A stretch of 64,000 nucleotides of DNA from CBDFKU01 sp965248975 (GTDB lineage Bacteria > Chloroflexota > Dehalococcoidia > Lucifugimonadales > JAGWBF01). The first letter of the stretch is position 1. The number at the start of each line of letters is the position of its first letter. Of the stretch, positions 8,962-18,016 are shown piece after piece. The notes beneath the pieces were generated by a model. That model did not search any database. It was not told the origin of the DNA and saw nothing but the letters and a program-made list of their open reading frames with translations. The stretch is taken from contig CBDFKU010000015.1 in NCBI GenBank assembly GCA_965248975.1, forward strand, positions 62,001 through 126,000, given 5' to 3'. The position numbers and the translations under genes were made by a program.

Positions 8962-10980
8962 ATGAGCCAGGAACCACAAGACCCCGTCGAGGATAAACTC
9001 TCCGGAACACTTCTGGGCGGCTTTCAAGGCGTATCCAGGGCCCTGGGACCTTTGAGCACCACCTTTAGCCTGGCGGGCGCAGTCGCGCTACTGCTGGCTA
9101 TAATCCTGCTCATCGTCGCCTACGACCTGAAGGTATACAGCTTCATACTTCTTGGTGTCGCCGCAGTCCTACTGTTGGCGTCGGCCATCATCTCCTTCCA
9201 GACAGTGAAGGAAGCGGTGACCAGCCGCCGCGGCAAATACGGAACCAACACCGCGATAATGGTGACCGCCTTCATCGGTCTGGTGGCCGTGGCGAATTTC
9301 CTGGCGGTCGAAAACTTCAGCCGTATGGACGTGACGGCTACCAGCCAGTTCAGCATGGCGCCCCAGACCAAGGAGATCCTGAAAAACCTGGACCGGCCCA
9401 TCAGGGCGACCGCCTTCTTCCTACCCGGCCGCACCGCAGAGGAAGATGTTTTCCTTGAGGTGCTTCGAGGCCAGGCGGACGACTTCCTCCGGGAGTTCGA
9501 GGCCCGCGCCGGCGATTTCTCCTACGAGTTCGTCGATCCCGTTATCGAGCGGTTGGTGGCCGAGGAGTTGGATGCAACTATCTACCCTACTATAGTGTTC
9601 GTATCCAACCCCGACGATGCCGACCAGAGAAAAAGACACGAGGTGAACCTCAACAGCTTTCTCACTTCAGGACGCCTGCCTTCCCTCGAGCAGGACTTTG
9701 TTACGGCACTGCTGATAGTCACCGGACAAGAGCAAAAAGAGATCTACTTCTTAGCTGGCCATGAAGAGAAAGACGTTTTCAATGCGCAGCGTGGCACGGA
9801 TGGACTCGGTATTGCCCGGGAGGCGATCCGCAGCGAGAACTACGCCGTCAATATCGTCTCCCTGTTCCAGGAGAACGAGCTGGTAAAGCTGTTCCCCGAA
9901 CCGGATCCCGAAGGTAAACGAACGGTTAACATGCTGGTTGTGGCGGCGCCTCTGAGAGATCTCCTCGCGGGGGAGGCGGAGCTGATGGACCGGTACCTTA
10001 AGGAAGGCGGCCGAATTCTGTTCCTGGTCGATTCGGGGTTCCCTCCCAGTTTCCTCGAGTTCCTCGAACGGTGGGGCGTCACCGTGGGTAATGGCCACAT
10101 CGTCGACGAGAGGAGTCTCAGGGATAACCCCGAGATTGTGTCACTAACCAGAGGTTCCTCCTTTCTACCCGTCCCGGGCCTGGAACAAGTCACCGGTCTC
10201 TTGAGCAGCACATACCACCCTGGGGTCACCTCCCTCATGCCAACCGAGGGCGTGGACTTTATACCGGATCTGACCGCCAACGGAGAAGCGCCGTCCGAAG
10301 AGAACCCGGAAGAGGAGCCGGAAACTCCCTCCTTCGTCCGCGGCGGCGCACTGGCCATCACCTCGGATAATAGCTGGCTGATAGAAGATATCGCGAGAAA
10401 CGAGCCTAGCCCTGACGAGGACACCCAAGGACCCTTCTTCCCCGCCGTGGCGATCATCGCTTTCAAGCCCCTCTTCCAGTTCAGCGTCGGACTGAGGTTC
10501 GAGGCAGAGCTGAGGAACGGACTGATATCCGAGGCCCTCGTCGGGGTGTTCGAGGAAAACGACCTGCCGCTCACCACCCTGGATACAGTGGCCACCGACG
10601 AGGAAGGGGCCAGGTGGCTCATAACCCACGGCTCGACCCGCTATGCGGTCCAGAAGCGGGGAGGGAAGCTAACGGTAGACCCCACTCCGGACGAAGACTT
10701 TGTCCCCATCTCCGCCCCCGGCTCGATAGTAGTTTTCGGCGATTCGGATTTCGCGAGCAACAATTATTTCGACGCCGTTAACAACGGCGACTTCTTCCTC
10801 AATTCCATCAACTGGCTCGTGGGCGACATACCCCTGGCCAGCATCAGACCGAAACAATTTGTGCTGCGCCAACTGAATTTGACGCCTAACGAGTTCAACT
10901 TCATGCGATACTCGGGCTGGCTCCTCCTCCCCGTCCTGATGGCGGTCCTCGGGGGCTTCGTCTGGTGGCGCAGACGCTAG
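8962..10980 (+). CDS. GldG-like ABC auxiliary protein
   Basis: Predicted exported-face component of a Gld-type ABC system, 672 residues. Three hydrophobic segments near the N-terminus (about 30-55, 58-76 and 92-110) are followed by a large soluble region. This opens with the family hallmark of a TATSQFSMAPQTKEILKNL segment, like the ABC_transp_aux domain. A single C-terminal helix (about 648-668) ends in a WWRRR anchor. An acidic Glu/Pro linker lies at about 430-450. It follows the permease after 25 bp and precedes a DUF4340 protein, the usual partner. The role in the membrane complex is inferred from gene order. Confidence 0.85.
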   Translation: MSQEPQDPVEDKLSGTLLGGFQGVSRALGPLSTTFSLAGAVALLLAIILLIVAYDLKVYSFILLGVAAVLLLASAIISFQTVKEAVTSRRGKYGTNTAIMVTAFIGLVAVANFLAVENFSRMDVTATSQFSMAPQTKEILKNLDRPIRATAFFLPGRTAEEDVFLEVLRGQADDFLREFEARAGDFSYEFVDPVIERLVAEELDATIYPTIVFVSNPDDADQRKRHEVNLNSFLTSGRLPSLEQDFVTALLIVTGQEQKEIYFLAGHEEKDVFNAQRGTDGLGIAREAIRSENYAVNIVSLFQENELVKLFPEPDPEGKRTVNMLVVAAPLRDLLAGEAELMDRYLKEGGRILFLVDSGFPPSFLEFLERWGVTVGNGHIVDERSLRDNPEIVSLTRGSSFLPVPGLEQVTGLLSSTYHPGVTSLMPTEGVDFIPDLTANGEAPSEENPEEEPETPSFVRGGALAITSDNSWLIEDIARNEPSPDEDTQGPFFPAVAIIAFKPLFQFSVGLRFEAELRNGLISEALVGVFEENDLPLTTLDTVATDEEGARWLITHGSTRYAVQKRGGKLTVDPTPDEDFVPISAPGSIVVFGDSDFASNNYFDAVNNGDFFLNSINWLVGDIPLASIRPKQFVLRQLNLTPNEFNFMRYSGWLLLPVLMAVLGGFVWWRRR

Positions 10981-11020
10981 ATAGCGTCTCTGGATCCAAC
11001 CAAAGTTTGGTGACAGGAAC

Positions 11021-11971
11021 ATGAACGTACGCTTGTCCTTTCTGTTGGTGGCGGTTCTGCTGGTCGTCGGTGGCGCGGTCGTCATCACCCAGGTGGTGCT
11101 GGACGAAAAGGAGAGCAGACCCCAGGTCGACTGGATCTACAAGATGGACGTAGACGACATCTACGGCATATCCGTCGTTCATGAAGACGCCCTGCAGGGT
11201 TACGAGCGGCAGGAAGATGGTCAGTGGGTCATCGTGGACGGCGACGATACTCCGGTTTTCCAGCCGAAGTGGTCAGGCACCACCCTGCTCCTCAGCGGGC
11301 CCCGGGGCAGCCGCCAGGTGTCCGATACCATCGACGACCCGGCCAAATACGGGCTGGTGGACCCGCAGACCACCGTACAGGTAATCGACAGGAGCGGAGT
11401 CCCCCTAGTCTTCCACCTGGGCGCCCCGACGGCCAGCGGCAAAGACTGGTACGCCAGGGTAGTGGGCTCCGAAAAGCTCTTCACGGTGAACGCCGAGTGG
11501 GCCAAGGTAGTCACGGATCTGGCGATAGTTCCCCCTTACGAGCCCACCCCTCTTACGCTGAACATAGATCATCTGTCGCGCCTCTCTGTCACTCATGAGG
11601 AGACGAAGATAGAGTTTTTCGTTCTGGGCGACGAGTGGGTGGTCCGGGAAGAAGGCAGTCCCAGGGTGGACACGGACAAGTGGGCCGACACCATGGAGCT
11701 TCTGAGGGATCCCAGATTGAGCCGTGTGGTGTCGGAGACGATCGACGATCCAGCGGAGTATGGGTTGGAAGAGCCCCAGACCACCGTCAGCGCGGACATC
11801 ACGGAGCCTTCAGGTCAGAAAGTGTTTCACCTGGGAGGCCCGACCCCCGACGGGACCGAGTGGTACGTGAGCATAGACGGCTCCGAGGAGCTGTTCGCCG
11901 TGGTCGCCGCCATCAGAGAAGGGCTCTTGAAGCTGCTGTTGGAGCCCCCCTACAAAGCCGAAGCCGCCTGA
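11021..11971 (+). CDS. DUF4340 protein with internally duplicated domain
   Basis: Membrane-anchored protein of 316 residues: one N-terminal helix at about 4-24, then a periplasmic/extracellular part made of two related halves. Each half has VS(D/E)TIDDPA(K/E)YGL followed by PQTTV, a VFHLG(A/G)PT segment, a WY strand and a GSE(K/E)LF strand; they occur at about 100-175 and 240-315. This matches the DUF4340 repeat that accompanies GldG-like proteins. It sits 40 bp after the GldG-like gene and is probably co-transcribed. The function is unknown; it may scaffold or gate the transport complex. Confidence 0.82.
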   Translation: MNVRLSFLLVAVLLVVGGAVVITQVVLDEKESRPQVDWIYKMDVDDIYGISVVHEDALQGYERQEDGQWVIVDGDDTPVFQPKWSGTTLLLSGPRGSRQVSDTIDDPAKYGLVDPQTTVQVIDRSGVPLVFHLGAPTASGKDWYARVVGSEKLFTVNAEWAKVVTDLAIVPPYEPTPLTLNIDHLSRLSVTHEETKIEFFVLGDEWVVREEGSPRVDTDKWADTMELLRDPRLSRVVSETIDDPAEYGLEEPQTTVSADITEPSGQKVFHLGGPTPDGTEWYVSIDGSEELFAVVAAIREGLLKLLLEPPYKAEAA

Positions 11972-12053
11972 GCCTCTTAAAGCGTCTGGTTCCTCGACCG
12001 GCCGTCTCGGCGGTGGTGTCCACCCAGGCTTACCTACCGCCAAAGGAGTCTCC

Positions 12054-13283
12054 ATGAACGCCGAGGTCATCTCCATCGGGACCGAGCTGTTGATGGGCGA
12101 GATCACCGATACCAACGCCTCTTTCATCGCCTCGCAGCTGCCTCCGTTGGGCATCCGTTTACAACGGGTTTCCCAGCTGGGAGACGACCTGGACGTACTG
12201 AGCGAGGCCTTCAGCCGCGGATTGGACCGTTCCGACATCGTATTTACCACCGGCGGGCTGGGTCCCACCAAAGACGACCTCACCCGCGAGGCGATAGCCA
12301 GGGCCCTGGGCCAAGAGATGGTCGTACAGGACGACCTTCTGCAGCACTTGAAGGGATATTTCCACAACCGCGGCTGGGAGATGCCCGCCACCAACATAAA
12401 GCAGGCCACGCTGATTCCTTCAGCCCAATCCATCCCAAATCGACTAGGCACGGCGCCCGGATGGTGGGTGGAGCAGGACGGTAAGATCATCGTTTCAATG
12501 CCCGGTCCACCTTCGGAGCTGCACGGTATCTGGGACGAAGAGGTGGTGCCCAGGCTGCGGCAGAAGGTCCGAGGCGAGGTCATCATCACCCGAACCATAA
12601 AGACGACCGGCCTCTCCGAAGGCGGCCTGGACGAGATGGTTTCCCAGTACCTGGGCGGTGAGAACCCCTATCTCGGCATCTACGCTAAATCCGACGGTAT
12701 CCACCTTCGGATCATAGCCCGGGCCCCGGACGAAGAGGCGGCCAGACGTCTCGTCGAGCCGGTGGAGCTAGGCCTGGTTTCCTTGGTCGGCCCCTACGTC
12801 TGGGGTTACGACGACGTTACGCCCCAGCAGGAGGTGGCCGGCCTGCTGGCCACCAAAGGCCTTACCCTGGCTACCATGGAGTCGGGCACCGGGGGATTGC
12901 TGGCCAACACTATCAGCGATGTTCCGGGGAACGGCTACTGTTTTCGCGGTGGCATCGTGATCCACGATACGGAGTCGGCCATCTCAGGGGGCGTCCCGGT
13001 TGCGGTGGTGGGTGCCCACGGCCTCGTGAGCGAAGAAGCAGCGGTAGCCATGAGCCGCACCGCCATGGAACGGCTGGAAGCAGACATCGGCATAGGGTTA
13101 TCCGGTGTCGTCGGGCCCGAGGAGGTAGAGGGGAAGCCGGTGGGGAGGGTCCACACGGCCATCGTTATGGCAGACTGGGCCCTGCATTTTTCCTCGGAGC
13201 TGCCACCCCGCAGGCCGATCGTAAAGAGCCGCGCGGTGGCAAACGCCTTGATCGAGCTGAGACGGCTGCTCAATTCACTGTAG
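12054..13283 (+). CDS. cinA: CinA family protein (MoCF-like domain plus C-terminal amidase domain)
   Basis: Two-domain CinA protein of 409 residues. The N-terminal MoaB/MogA-like domain has ISIGTELLMGEITDTN at 6-21 and the TTGGLGPTKDDLT motif at about 64-76. The C-terminal NMN-deamidase-type domain begins near residue 270, with ESGTGGLLAN where many homologues have ESCTGG. The catalytic Ser/Thr pattern is therefore kept while the cysteine is Gly. The family acts in pyridine nucleotide recycling (NMN deamidation, ADP-ribose hydrolysis). It lies 82 bp after the DUF4340 gene, probably with its own translation start (AAAGGAGTCTCC before ATG). Confidence 0.9.
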   Translation: MNAEVISIGTELLMGEITDTNASFIASQLPPLGIRLQRVSQLGDDLDVLSEAFSRGLDRSDIVFTTGGLGPTKDDLTREAIARALGQEMVVQDDLLQHLKGYFHNRGWEMPATNIKQATLIPSAQSIPNRLGTAPGWWVEQDGKIIVSMPGPPSELHGIWDEEVVPRLRQKVRGEVIITRTIKTTGLSEGGLDEMVSQYLGGENPYLGIYAKSDGIHLRIIARAPDEEAARRLVEPVELGLVSLVGPYVWGYDDVTPQQEVAGLLATKGLTLATMESGTGGLLANTISDVPGNGYCFRGGIVIHDTESAISGGVPVAVVGAHGLVSEEAAVAMSRTAMERLEADIGIGLSGVVGPEEVEGKPVGRVHTAIVMADWALHFSSELPPRRPIVKSRAVANALIELRRLLNSL

Positions 13284-13341
13284 CCGGCTCCCTTTCCGGG
13301 TGCCTGATACAGCGCTCGCACATAGCAAGGGGAGGCTGACG

Positions 13342-14626
13342 GTGGACCCACAGCGGCCACCGAGGAAACCCACCGATCGCAGGTTCCTTACCCGACTTGT
13401 GTCCGAAATTCAGGCCTGGCAGGACCAGGGCATCATAACCCCGGAACAGGGCCGGGCATTGATCTCCAGCTACGGGATCTCTCCGGAGTTGGCCGCCTCC
13501 CACAGAGCCTACGGTCGCCTGGTCACCATCCTCGCAATCATGGGAGCGATCCTCATAGGGCTGGGGATCGTCCTGTTTTTCGCTTCTAACCGTCAGGACA
13601 TCCTCCCCAGTGGGGCGAAGCTGGCCCTGGTCATGATAGGAATGCTGGCCGCCTACGGGCTTGGCTACTGGCTGAGGTATACCCGCGATTATCTACGGGT
13701 GGGGACTGCCGTGATCCTGCCTGGCAACGTTGGTATACGGCGCAGGGATACACCTGGTGGCCCAGGTCTACAACTTCCCGGTCAATGACCCCAGGCTTTT
13801 CTCCTTCTGGTTTCTCGGCGTCCTGCCTCTGGCCTACCTTACCCGGTCCGCGGCCATCCTCGCCCTGGCCATCGGCCTTTTCTTGGCAGCAACCGGCTTC
13901 CACATCCCCAATTGGCTGGACGGCATCGGCTATGGCGATCGCGGGGAGGTGATCGCGGCTACCGCACTGTTCCTGAACCTGGGAATCATGCTGTTCGCCC
14001 TGGGCCGGTTCCAGGCCTTCCATAGCCTCACCCGGGCCTACGCCCAGATGTACGAGACCCTTGGGCTGCTCACCGTCCTTGCCGCCGTTTACCTACTCTC
14101 CTTCCGTTTCTGGTTCGAGGATCTCGGCCGTGGGTTCCACCGCCTGGACGTGGACATCGCCACGGGGTTCTGGGTGCTGTTTTACGTGTCCGCGGTAGCG
14201 GGGGTGACCCTTTTCGCGGCCAGCATAGCCATTCAACTCCGGCGACAGCGGACGTTGATGACCCTGCCTTACGAGGCCGCGGCCGGGCTCTTGATGTTGA
14301 TCGGGGCCTTCCTTCTGTCGTACCTGGAGGTCGGCAGCGACGTGTTTTACCCCATCGTGTTCAACGCACTGCTGCTCCTAAGCATCGTCGGACTGGTTTT
14401 CGGGGGCTATTTCCGGGAGCGGGGCCAGTGGGTCAACGTCGCCCTGGTTTTCTTCGGACTGGGCGTGATAAGCAGGTACTTCGAGTTCGGCTGGAGCCTG
14501 TTAGACCGGTCCCTGGTCTTTATCGTGGCCGGGATTATTCTCCTGGTGGGCGGATTCTTCCTGGAGCAGGGCCGGAGGAAGATGTTCCGGAGGATGGGCG
14601 CCCAAGGTGGATACCATGTGCCCTAA
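13342..14626 (+). pseudogene. DUF2157 membrane protein, frameshifted
   Basis: Polytopic membrane protein of the DUF2157 family split across two frames. The first part starts at GTG 13342 with a good ribosome site (GGGGAGG). It carries the cytoplasmic helical DUF2157 head (LVSEIQAWQDQGIITPEQ) and two helices. The second part begins in the next frame at about 13721 and continues with LVYGAGIHLVAQVYNF, exactly the expected continuation. Removing one C at 13720-13721 joins the frames. All later helices are open to 14626. Either a recent mutation or a sequence error is possible. It overlaps the GDYXXLXY gene, its usual partner. Confidence 0.82.
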
Positions 14627-15122
14627 GTTCAGATTGGCCTTCGGAGTCGTGCTGGCCGCCCAGGTGATCCTGCTGCTAGGACTGATCGGGGACAAGGAGT
14701 ACATCCTTCGTACCGGCACTGACGTGGTGCTACAGACCATCCCGGTAGACCCCAGGTCCCTGCTGCAGGGTGACATCGCCATCCTCGACTACGAAGTAGC
14801 CCGCCTTCGCTCGGGCACCAGCTATCCTGAAGGTGTCACATGGTACGTCACGCTGGTGGAGGGAGAGGAAGTATGGGTCGCGGAGGATTACTCAACCAAG
14901 CGCCCCTCCGCCGACAACGTTTTCATCAAGGGAACCGTCGAACGCAACGGGATACTGGACTTCGGCATCGGAACCTACTTCGTGCCTGAGGGCACTGGAC
15001 ATATCATAGAGGGGGCCGTGGACATCAAGGTCGTAGTCTCGGTCAGCGGATCGGGCAGGTCCGTTATCCAAGAGGTGCTGGTTGATGGCGAATCCTTCGA
15101 CCCCAGCCTTCGGTCCGATTAG
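14607..15122 (+). CDS. GDYXXLXY-type membrane-anchored protein
   Basis: Protein of 171 residues with one N-terminal helix (about 8-26) and a soluble domain. It carries the diagnostic QGDIAILDYEV at about 54-64, a variant of the GDYXXLXY signature. Genes of this family commonly follow DUF2157 genes, as here with a 20-bp overlap, so the two probably form a membrane unit of unknown function. The predicted topology places the domain outside the membrane. Confidence 0.8.
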   Translation: MDTMCPKFRLAFGVVLAAQVILLLGLIGDKEYILRTGTDVVLQTIPVDPRSLLQGDIAILDYEVARLRSGTSYPEGVTWYVTLVEGEEVWVAEDYSTKRPSADNVFIKGTVERNGILDFGIGTYFVPEGTGHIIEGAVDIKVVVSVSGSGRSVIQEVLVDGESFDPSLRSD

Positions 15123-15418
15123 CACCCCATCAGTGGTTCCCGCTCGCCCTGAACTGAGGGTCGGTGCTCACACACCGGCTGCGCCGCCGCTGCAAAGTGG
15201 ACCCCACGCTGCCTCCTCCCGAACGTTGCGGCCCGATTTTCTGGCTAAAGAGCCAACAATACTACCAAGTCATACTAATGGTGGGTGAGGGAATCATTAG
15301 AATAGCCGATGCCGCCTGGAACAAGCCATACGTATTATAGTAGCTGTAGAGCGGTTAATGGCGAGGGTGCTTACCTGAGGGCGTTTCAATGATTCTCAAC
15401 TAAGATAGGAGGCACTGC
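15123..15418. other. Intergenic region upstream of the SHOCT-like gene
   Basis: About 296 bp with no open frame worth reporting. It becomes AT-richer from about 15240. A TATTAT box at 15333-15338 could serve as a -10 element but lacks a convincing -35. The ribosome site AGGAGG at 15407-15412 is 6 bp before the ATG of the next gene. Confidence 0.5.
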
Positions 15419-15667
15419 ATGGCAGATCTTAAGATCAGGATATTCAAAGGTGGCGCGATAGACCCGGAAACCACTGTCACCGTCCCTGGCGGAGTCCTGA
15501 AGGTGGCGTCGAAGTTCATCCCCGAGCAGGCAGCTTCTGCTCTTCAGGAGAAGGGGATCGACCTAAATGAGCTGGTTCGACTCTCACAGAGGCCCGACGT
15601 GCAGGGGACTCCTGTCGAGGTCGAGGAGCACAAGAAGGGCAAGAGGGTCGTCATAACCGATGAGTAA
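15419..15667 (+). CDS. Small SHOCT-like domain protein
   Basis: 82-residue acidic/basic protein resembling the SHOCT-like (LiaX N-terminal-type) module. It has an initial strand (KIRIFKGG), then PETTVTVPGG, a helix-turn (LKVASKFIPEQAASALQEKGIDLNEL in outline) and a charged C-terminal strand ending in KGKRVVITDE. Such modules often accompany bacterial envelope-stress or membrane genes. AGGAGG precedes the ATG, and the stop overlaps the start of the ABC ATPase gene (ATGAGTAA), so the three genes are probably one transcript. A regulatory or adaptor role toward the exporter is inferred from position only. Confidence 0.68.
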   Translation: MADLKIRIFKGGAIDPETTVTVPGGVLKVASKFIPEQAASALQEKGIDLNELVRLSQRPDVQGTPVEVEEHKKGKRVVITDE

Positions 15668-16603
15668 GCCTCACGTAGAAGCTGACCATTCGACTCGTGC
15701 CCTCGAGATAAACGAAGTCACGAAAGTATACGGTCGCCGTACGGTGGTCGACAAGGTTTCCCTCATGGTGGAGCGCGGCGAGATTTTGGCTTGGTTGGCC
15801 CCAATGGCTCTGGCAAGACGACTACAATTCGCATGGCATTAGACATCATCCGTCCGGACGCAGGTCGAGTGAGCCTCTTGGGAGGAATGCCCACGCGGGA
15901 TGCACTGATGCGCATCGGGTACCTGCCGGAGGAGCGGGGGCTGTACCGGAAGGAACGGGTGCTGGACATCCTGCGCTATTTCGGACGGCTCAAGGGGCTG
16001 GCCGCCAACATAGCCGAAGCGAGGGCGGAGCAGATGCTCAGGCGCGTCGGTCTCCACGAATATCGTTTCTCGAAGGTGGGATCCCTCTCCCGTGGTATGA
16101 GCCAGCTAGTGCAGTTCGCCGGGGCGCTAATCCACGAGCCCGACTTGATCATCCTGGACGAGCCCTTCTCCGGCCTCGATCTGCTCAACATGCGGCTAAT
16201 CAAGGAGATCATCAGGGAGCAACAGGAGCGCGGCGCGGCGATCATATTCAGTACCCACATAATGCCGGATGTCGAGGAGCTGTGCGAACGGGTACTCCTG
16301 ATCAGCGATGGTGAAGTCCTCCTGTACGGGCGACTGGACGAGCTAAAGAGGTCCAGGGGCTCCCGTTGCGTCCGCGTGGTAGCGGAGCGGCAACCCGACG
16401 GGATAATGACAGAAGTGTTACAAGCCGAGCGCCGCAACGGCCACTTTCAATATCTGCTGAGCAAGGGGGTGGAGCCCGACGCAGTGCTTCGGTCGTTCCT
16501 GAACGCCGGCATTTCGATAGAGCGGTTCGAGGTGGCCTTGCCGACTTTGAGCGAAATCTTCGTCGAGGAGGTGAGCCATGCTCGGAACTCTAACAGAAAT
16601 TAG
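15660..16603 (+). pseudogene. ABC transporter ATP-binding protein (NatA-like), frameshifted
   Basis: ATPase of an ABC-2 exporter, broken by a one-base loss at about 15785-15790. The first frame reads MSKPHVEADHST to VERGEI. The second resumes at LVGPNGSGKTTTIR, the Walker A, so one G or T missing in the run ATTTTGGC explains it. After the break the protein is complete: signature LSRGMSQLVQ, Walker B LIILDEPFSGLD and H-loop STHIMPDV. It overlaps the SHOCT-like gene upstream and the permease downstream. If the indel is real the exporter would be dead; a sequence error is at least as likely. Confidence 0.82.
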
Positions 16604-17810
16604 GACGATCTTCGCGGAGGAGTTCCGGCGGGCAATCCAGCGCAAGAGCTACCGCATACTGACCCTGGCTGTCCCGGTCGTCCTGCTGATCCTGCTTGTT
16701 GCGGTCTCGGTCATCAGGATCGGGGACGATGACGAAGACCGCGATAAAGACCAAGATCAGATCGGCATTCTGGAACTCTCTGGCGAGCTAGCGGTAGATG
16801 CAGACACGGTGTCAGGGTTTCAGATATATCAGGATCGAGAGTCAGGGATAGCTGCACTGCTGGCTGACGAGATCAAAGGGTTCTTCGTTATTCCGGAGGA
16901 CTATTTGGCCACTGGGACGGTCGAATGGCTTGATCCTGACGCCGGCATCATTCCCAGCGGGTCCATGAGGGGCAGAGTTCGGGAGTTTCTGAGGGCTGCA
17001 CTGGTTGCTGACGCTCTGGCGCCGGAGCTGGTTAAGCGAATGCTCGATCCGGCCGACTTCGACCGCATCAAGGTCAATGAAGACGGTTCGATCGATAAGG
17101 ACCCGGACGGGGCTGGCCGCATCCTGATCCCACTCCTATTTGGTGGGCTACTGATGTTCGGGATCATGATCGGCGGCAACATCCTGCTCAATAGCGTCTC
17201 CGAAGAGAAGGAGACCCGCATGATCGAGGTACTCCTGACTTCTGTCTCGCCGCTTGCGGTGATGGTTGGCAAGGTCCTTGCCCTGGGTGCGACTGGCCTC
17301 ATCCAGATCGCCGTGTGGGTGGCCTCGGTGGCGATCATCGGTCCCCACATCTTCGATCAAATCCCGGATGCTGGCCAGTTGGCCATTGAGCCAAGAATCC
17401 TGGCCATCGTGATCGGGTTTTTCCTGACTGGGTACTTGGTGTTTGCCGCGACGATGGCCGGTATCGGCGCGGCGACTACCTCTAAGGAAGAAGGTTCACA
17501 GATCTCCCTGATAGTCACCTTGCCCAGCTTTATCCCGGTGTGGTTCCTTGAGACGATCCTCGATAACCCAGACGGTGGGCTTTCCCGGCTTTTCTCATTC
17601 ATTCCGTTCACAGCACCGGTGACGATGATGATCCGGCTGGCTGGGTCAGATGTCCCGCTCTGGGAGGTCTTGGCGAGCCTTGCCGTGTTACTACTGACCG
17701 GTGTGGCTCTGCTCTGGGTATCAGCGCGGGTGTTCCGAGCTGGGCTGCTGATGTACGGCCAACGGATGAGCCTCCCTGGCGTGTTCGCTGCTCTGCGCCG
17801 GGCGGGCTAG
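16578..17810 (+). CDS. ABC-2 permease (NatB-like)
   Basis: 410-residue permease. One helix lies at about 25-48, then a large extracytoplasmic domain (about 50-190) and five or six helices in the C-terminal half, the layout of NatB/YhaP-type ABC-2 exporters. The conserved LLNSVSEEKETRMIEVLLTSV segment lies at about 208-228. Its start overlaps the end of the preceding ATPase by 26 bases, consistent with coupled translation. The cargo is unknown; sodium, drug or peptide export are family precedents. Confidence 0.87.
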   Translation: MLGTLTEIRTIFAEEFRRAIQRKSYRILTLAVPVVLLILLVAVSVIRIGDDDEDRDKDQDQIGILELSGELAVDADTVSGFQIYQDRESGIAALLADEIKGFFVIPEDYLATGTVEWLDPDAGIIPSGSMRGRVREFLRAALVADALAPELVKRMLDPADFDRIKVNEDGSIDKDPDGAGRILIPLLFGGLLMFGIMIGGNILLNSVSEEKETRMIEVLLTSVSPLAVMVGKVLALGATGLIQIAVWVASVAIIGPHIFDQIPDAGQLAIEPRILAIVIGFFLTGYLVFAATMAGIGAATTSKEEGSQISLIVTLPSFIPVWFLETILDNPDGGLSRLFSFIPFTAPVTMMIRLAGSDVPLWEVLASLAVLLLTGVALLWVSARVFRAGLLMYGQRMSLPGVFAALRRAG

Positions 17811-18016
17811 AATCGCATATCCGGGCCAAGATGACGAAGCTCCTAGTACCGGAAAGAACACTTGGTATATTCTGGACATCTTGGGAAAACTTTTTGCTGA
17901 TATGCTGCTGCCCTTACTGGACAATTCAGCAAATTGAACTGGGTTGAGAAACAGATGGAGCTAGAAGAAGTCTTCTGTCTCTTGAGTGACCGGTTCCTCG
18001 TTGCTGGATAATTGGC

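Noticed and set aside
15286..15398. Inverted repeat around AATCATT (15286-15300 and 15384-15398)
   Set aside because: Only a 7-bp exact core with gapped flanks about 85 bp apart; not enough for a MITE or leader structure.
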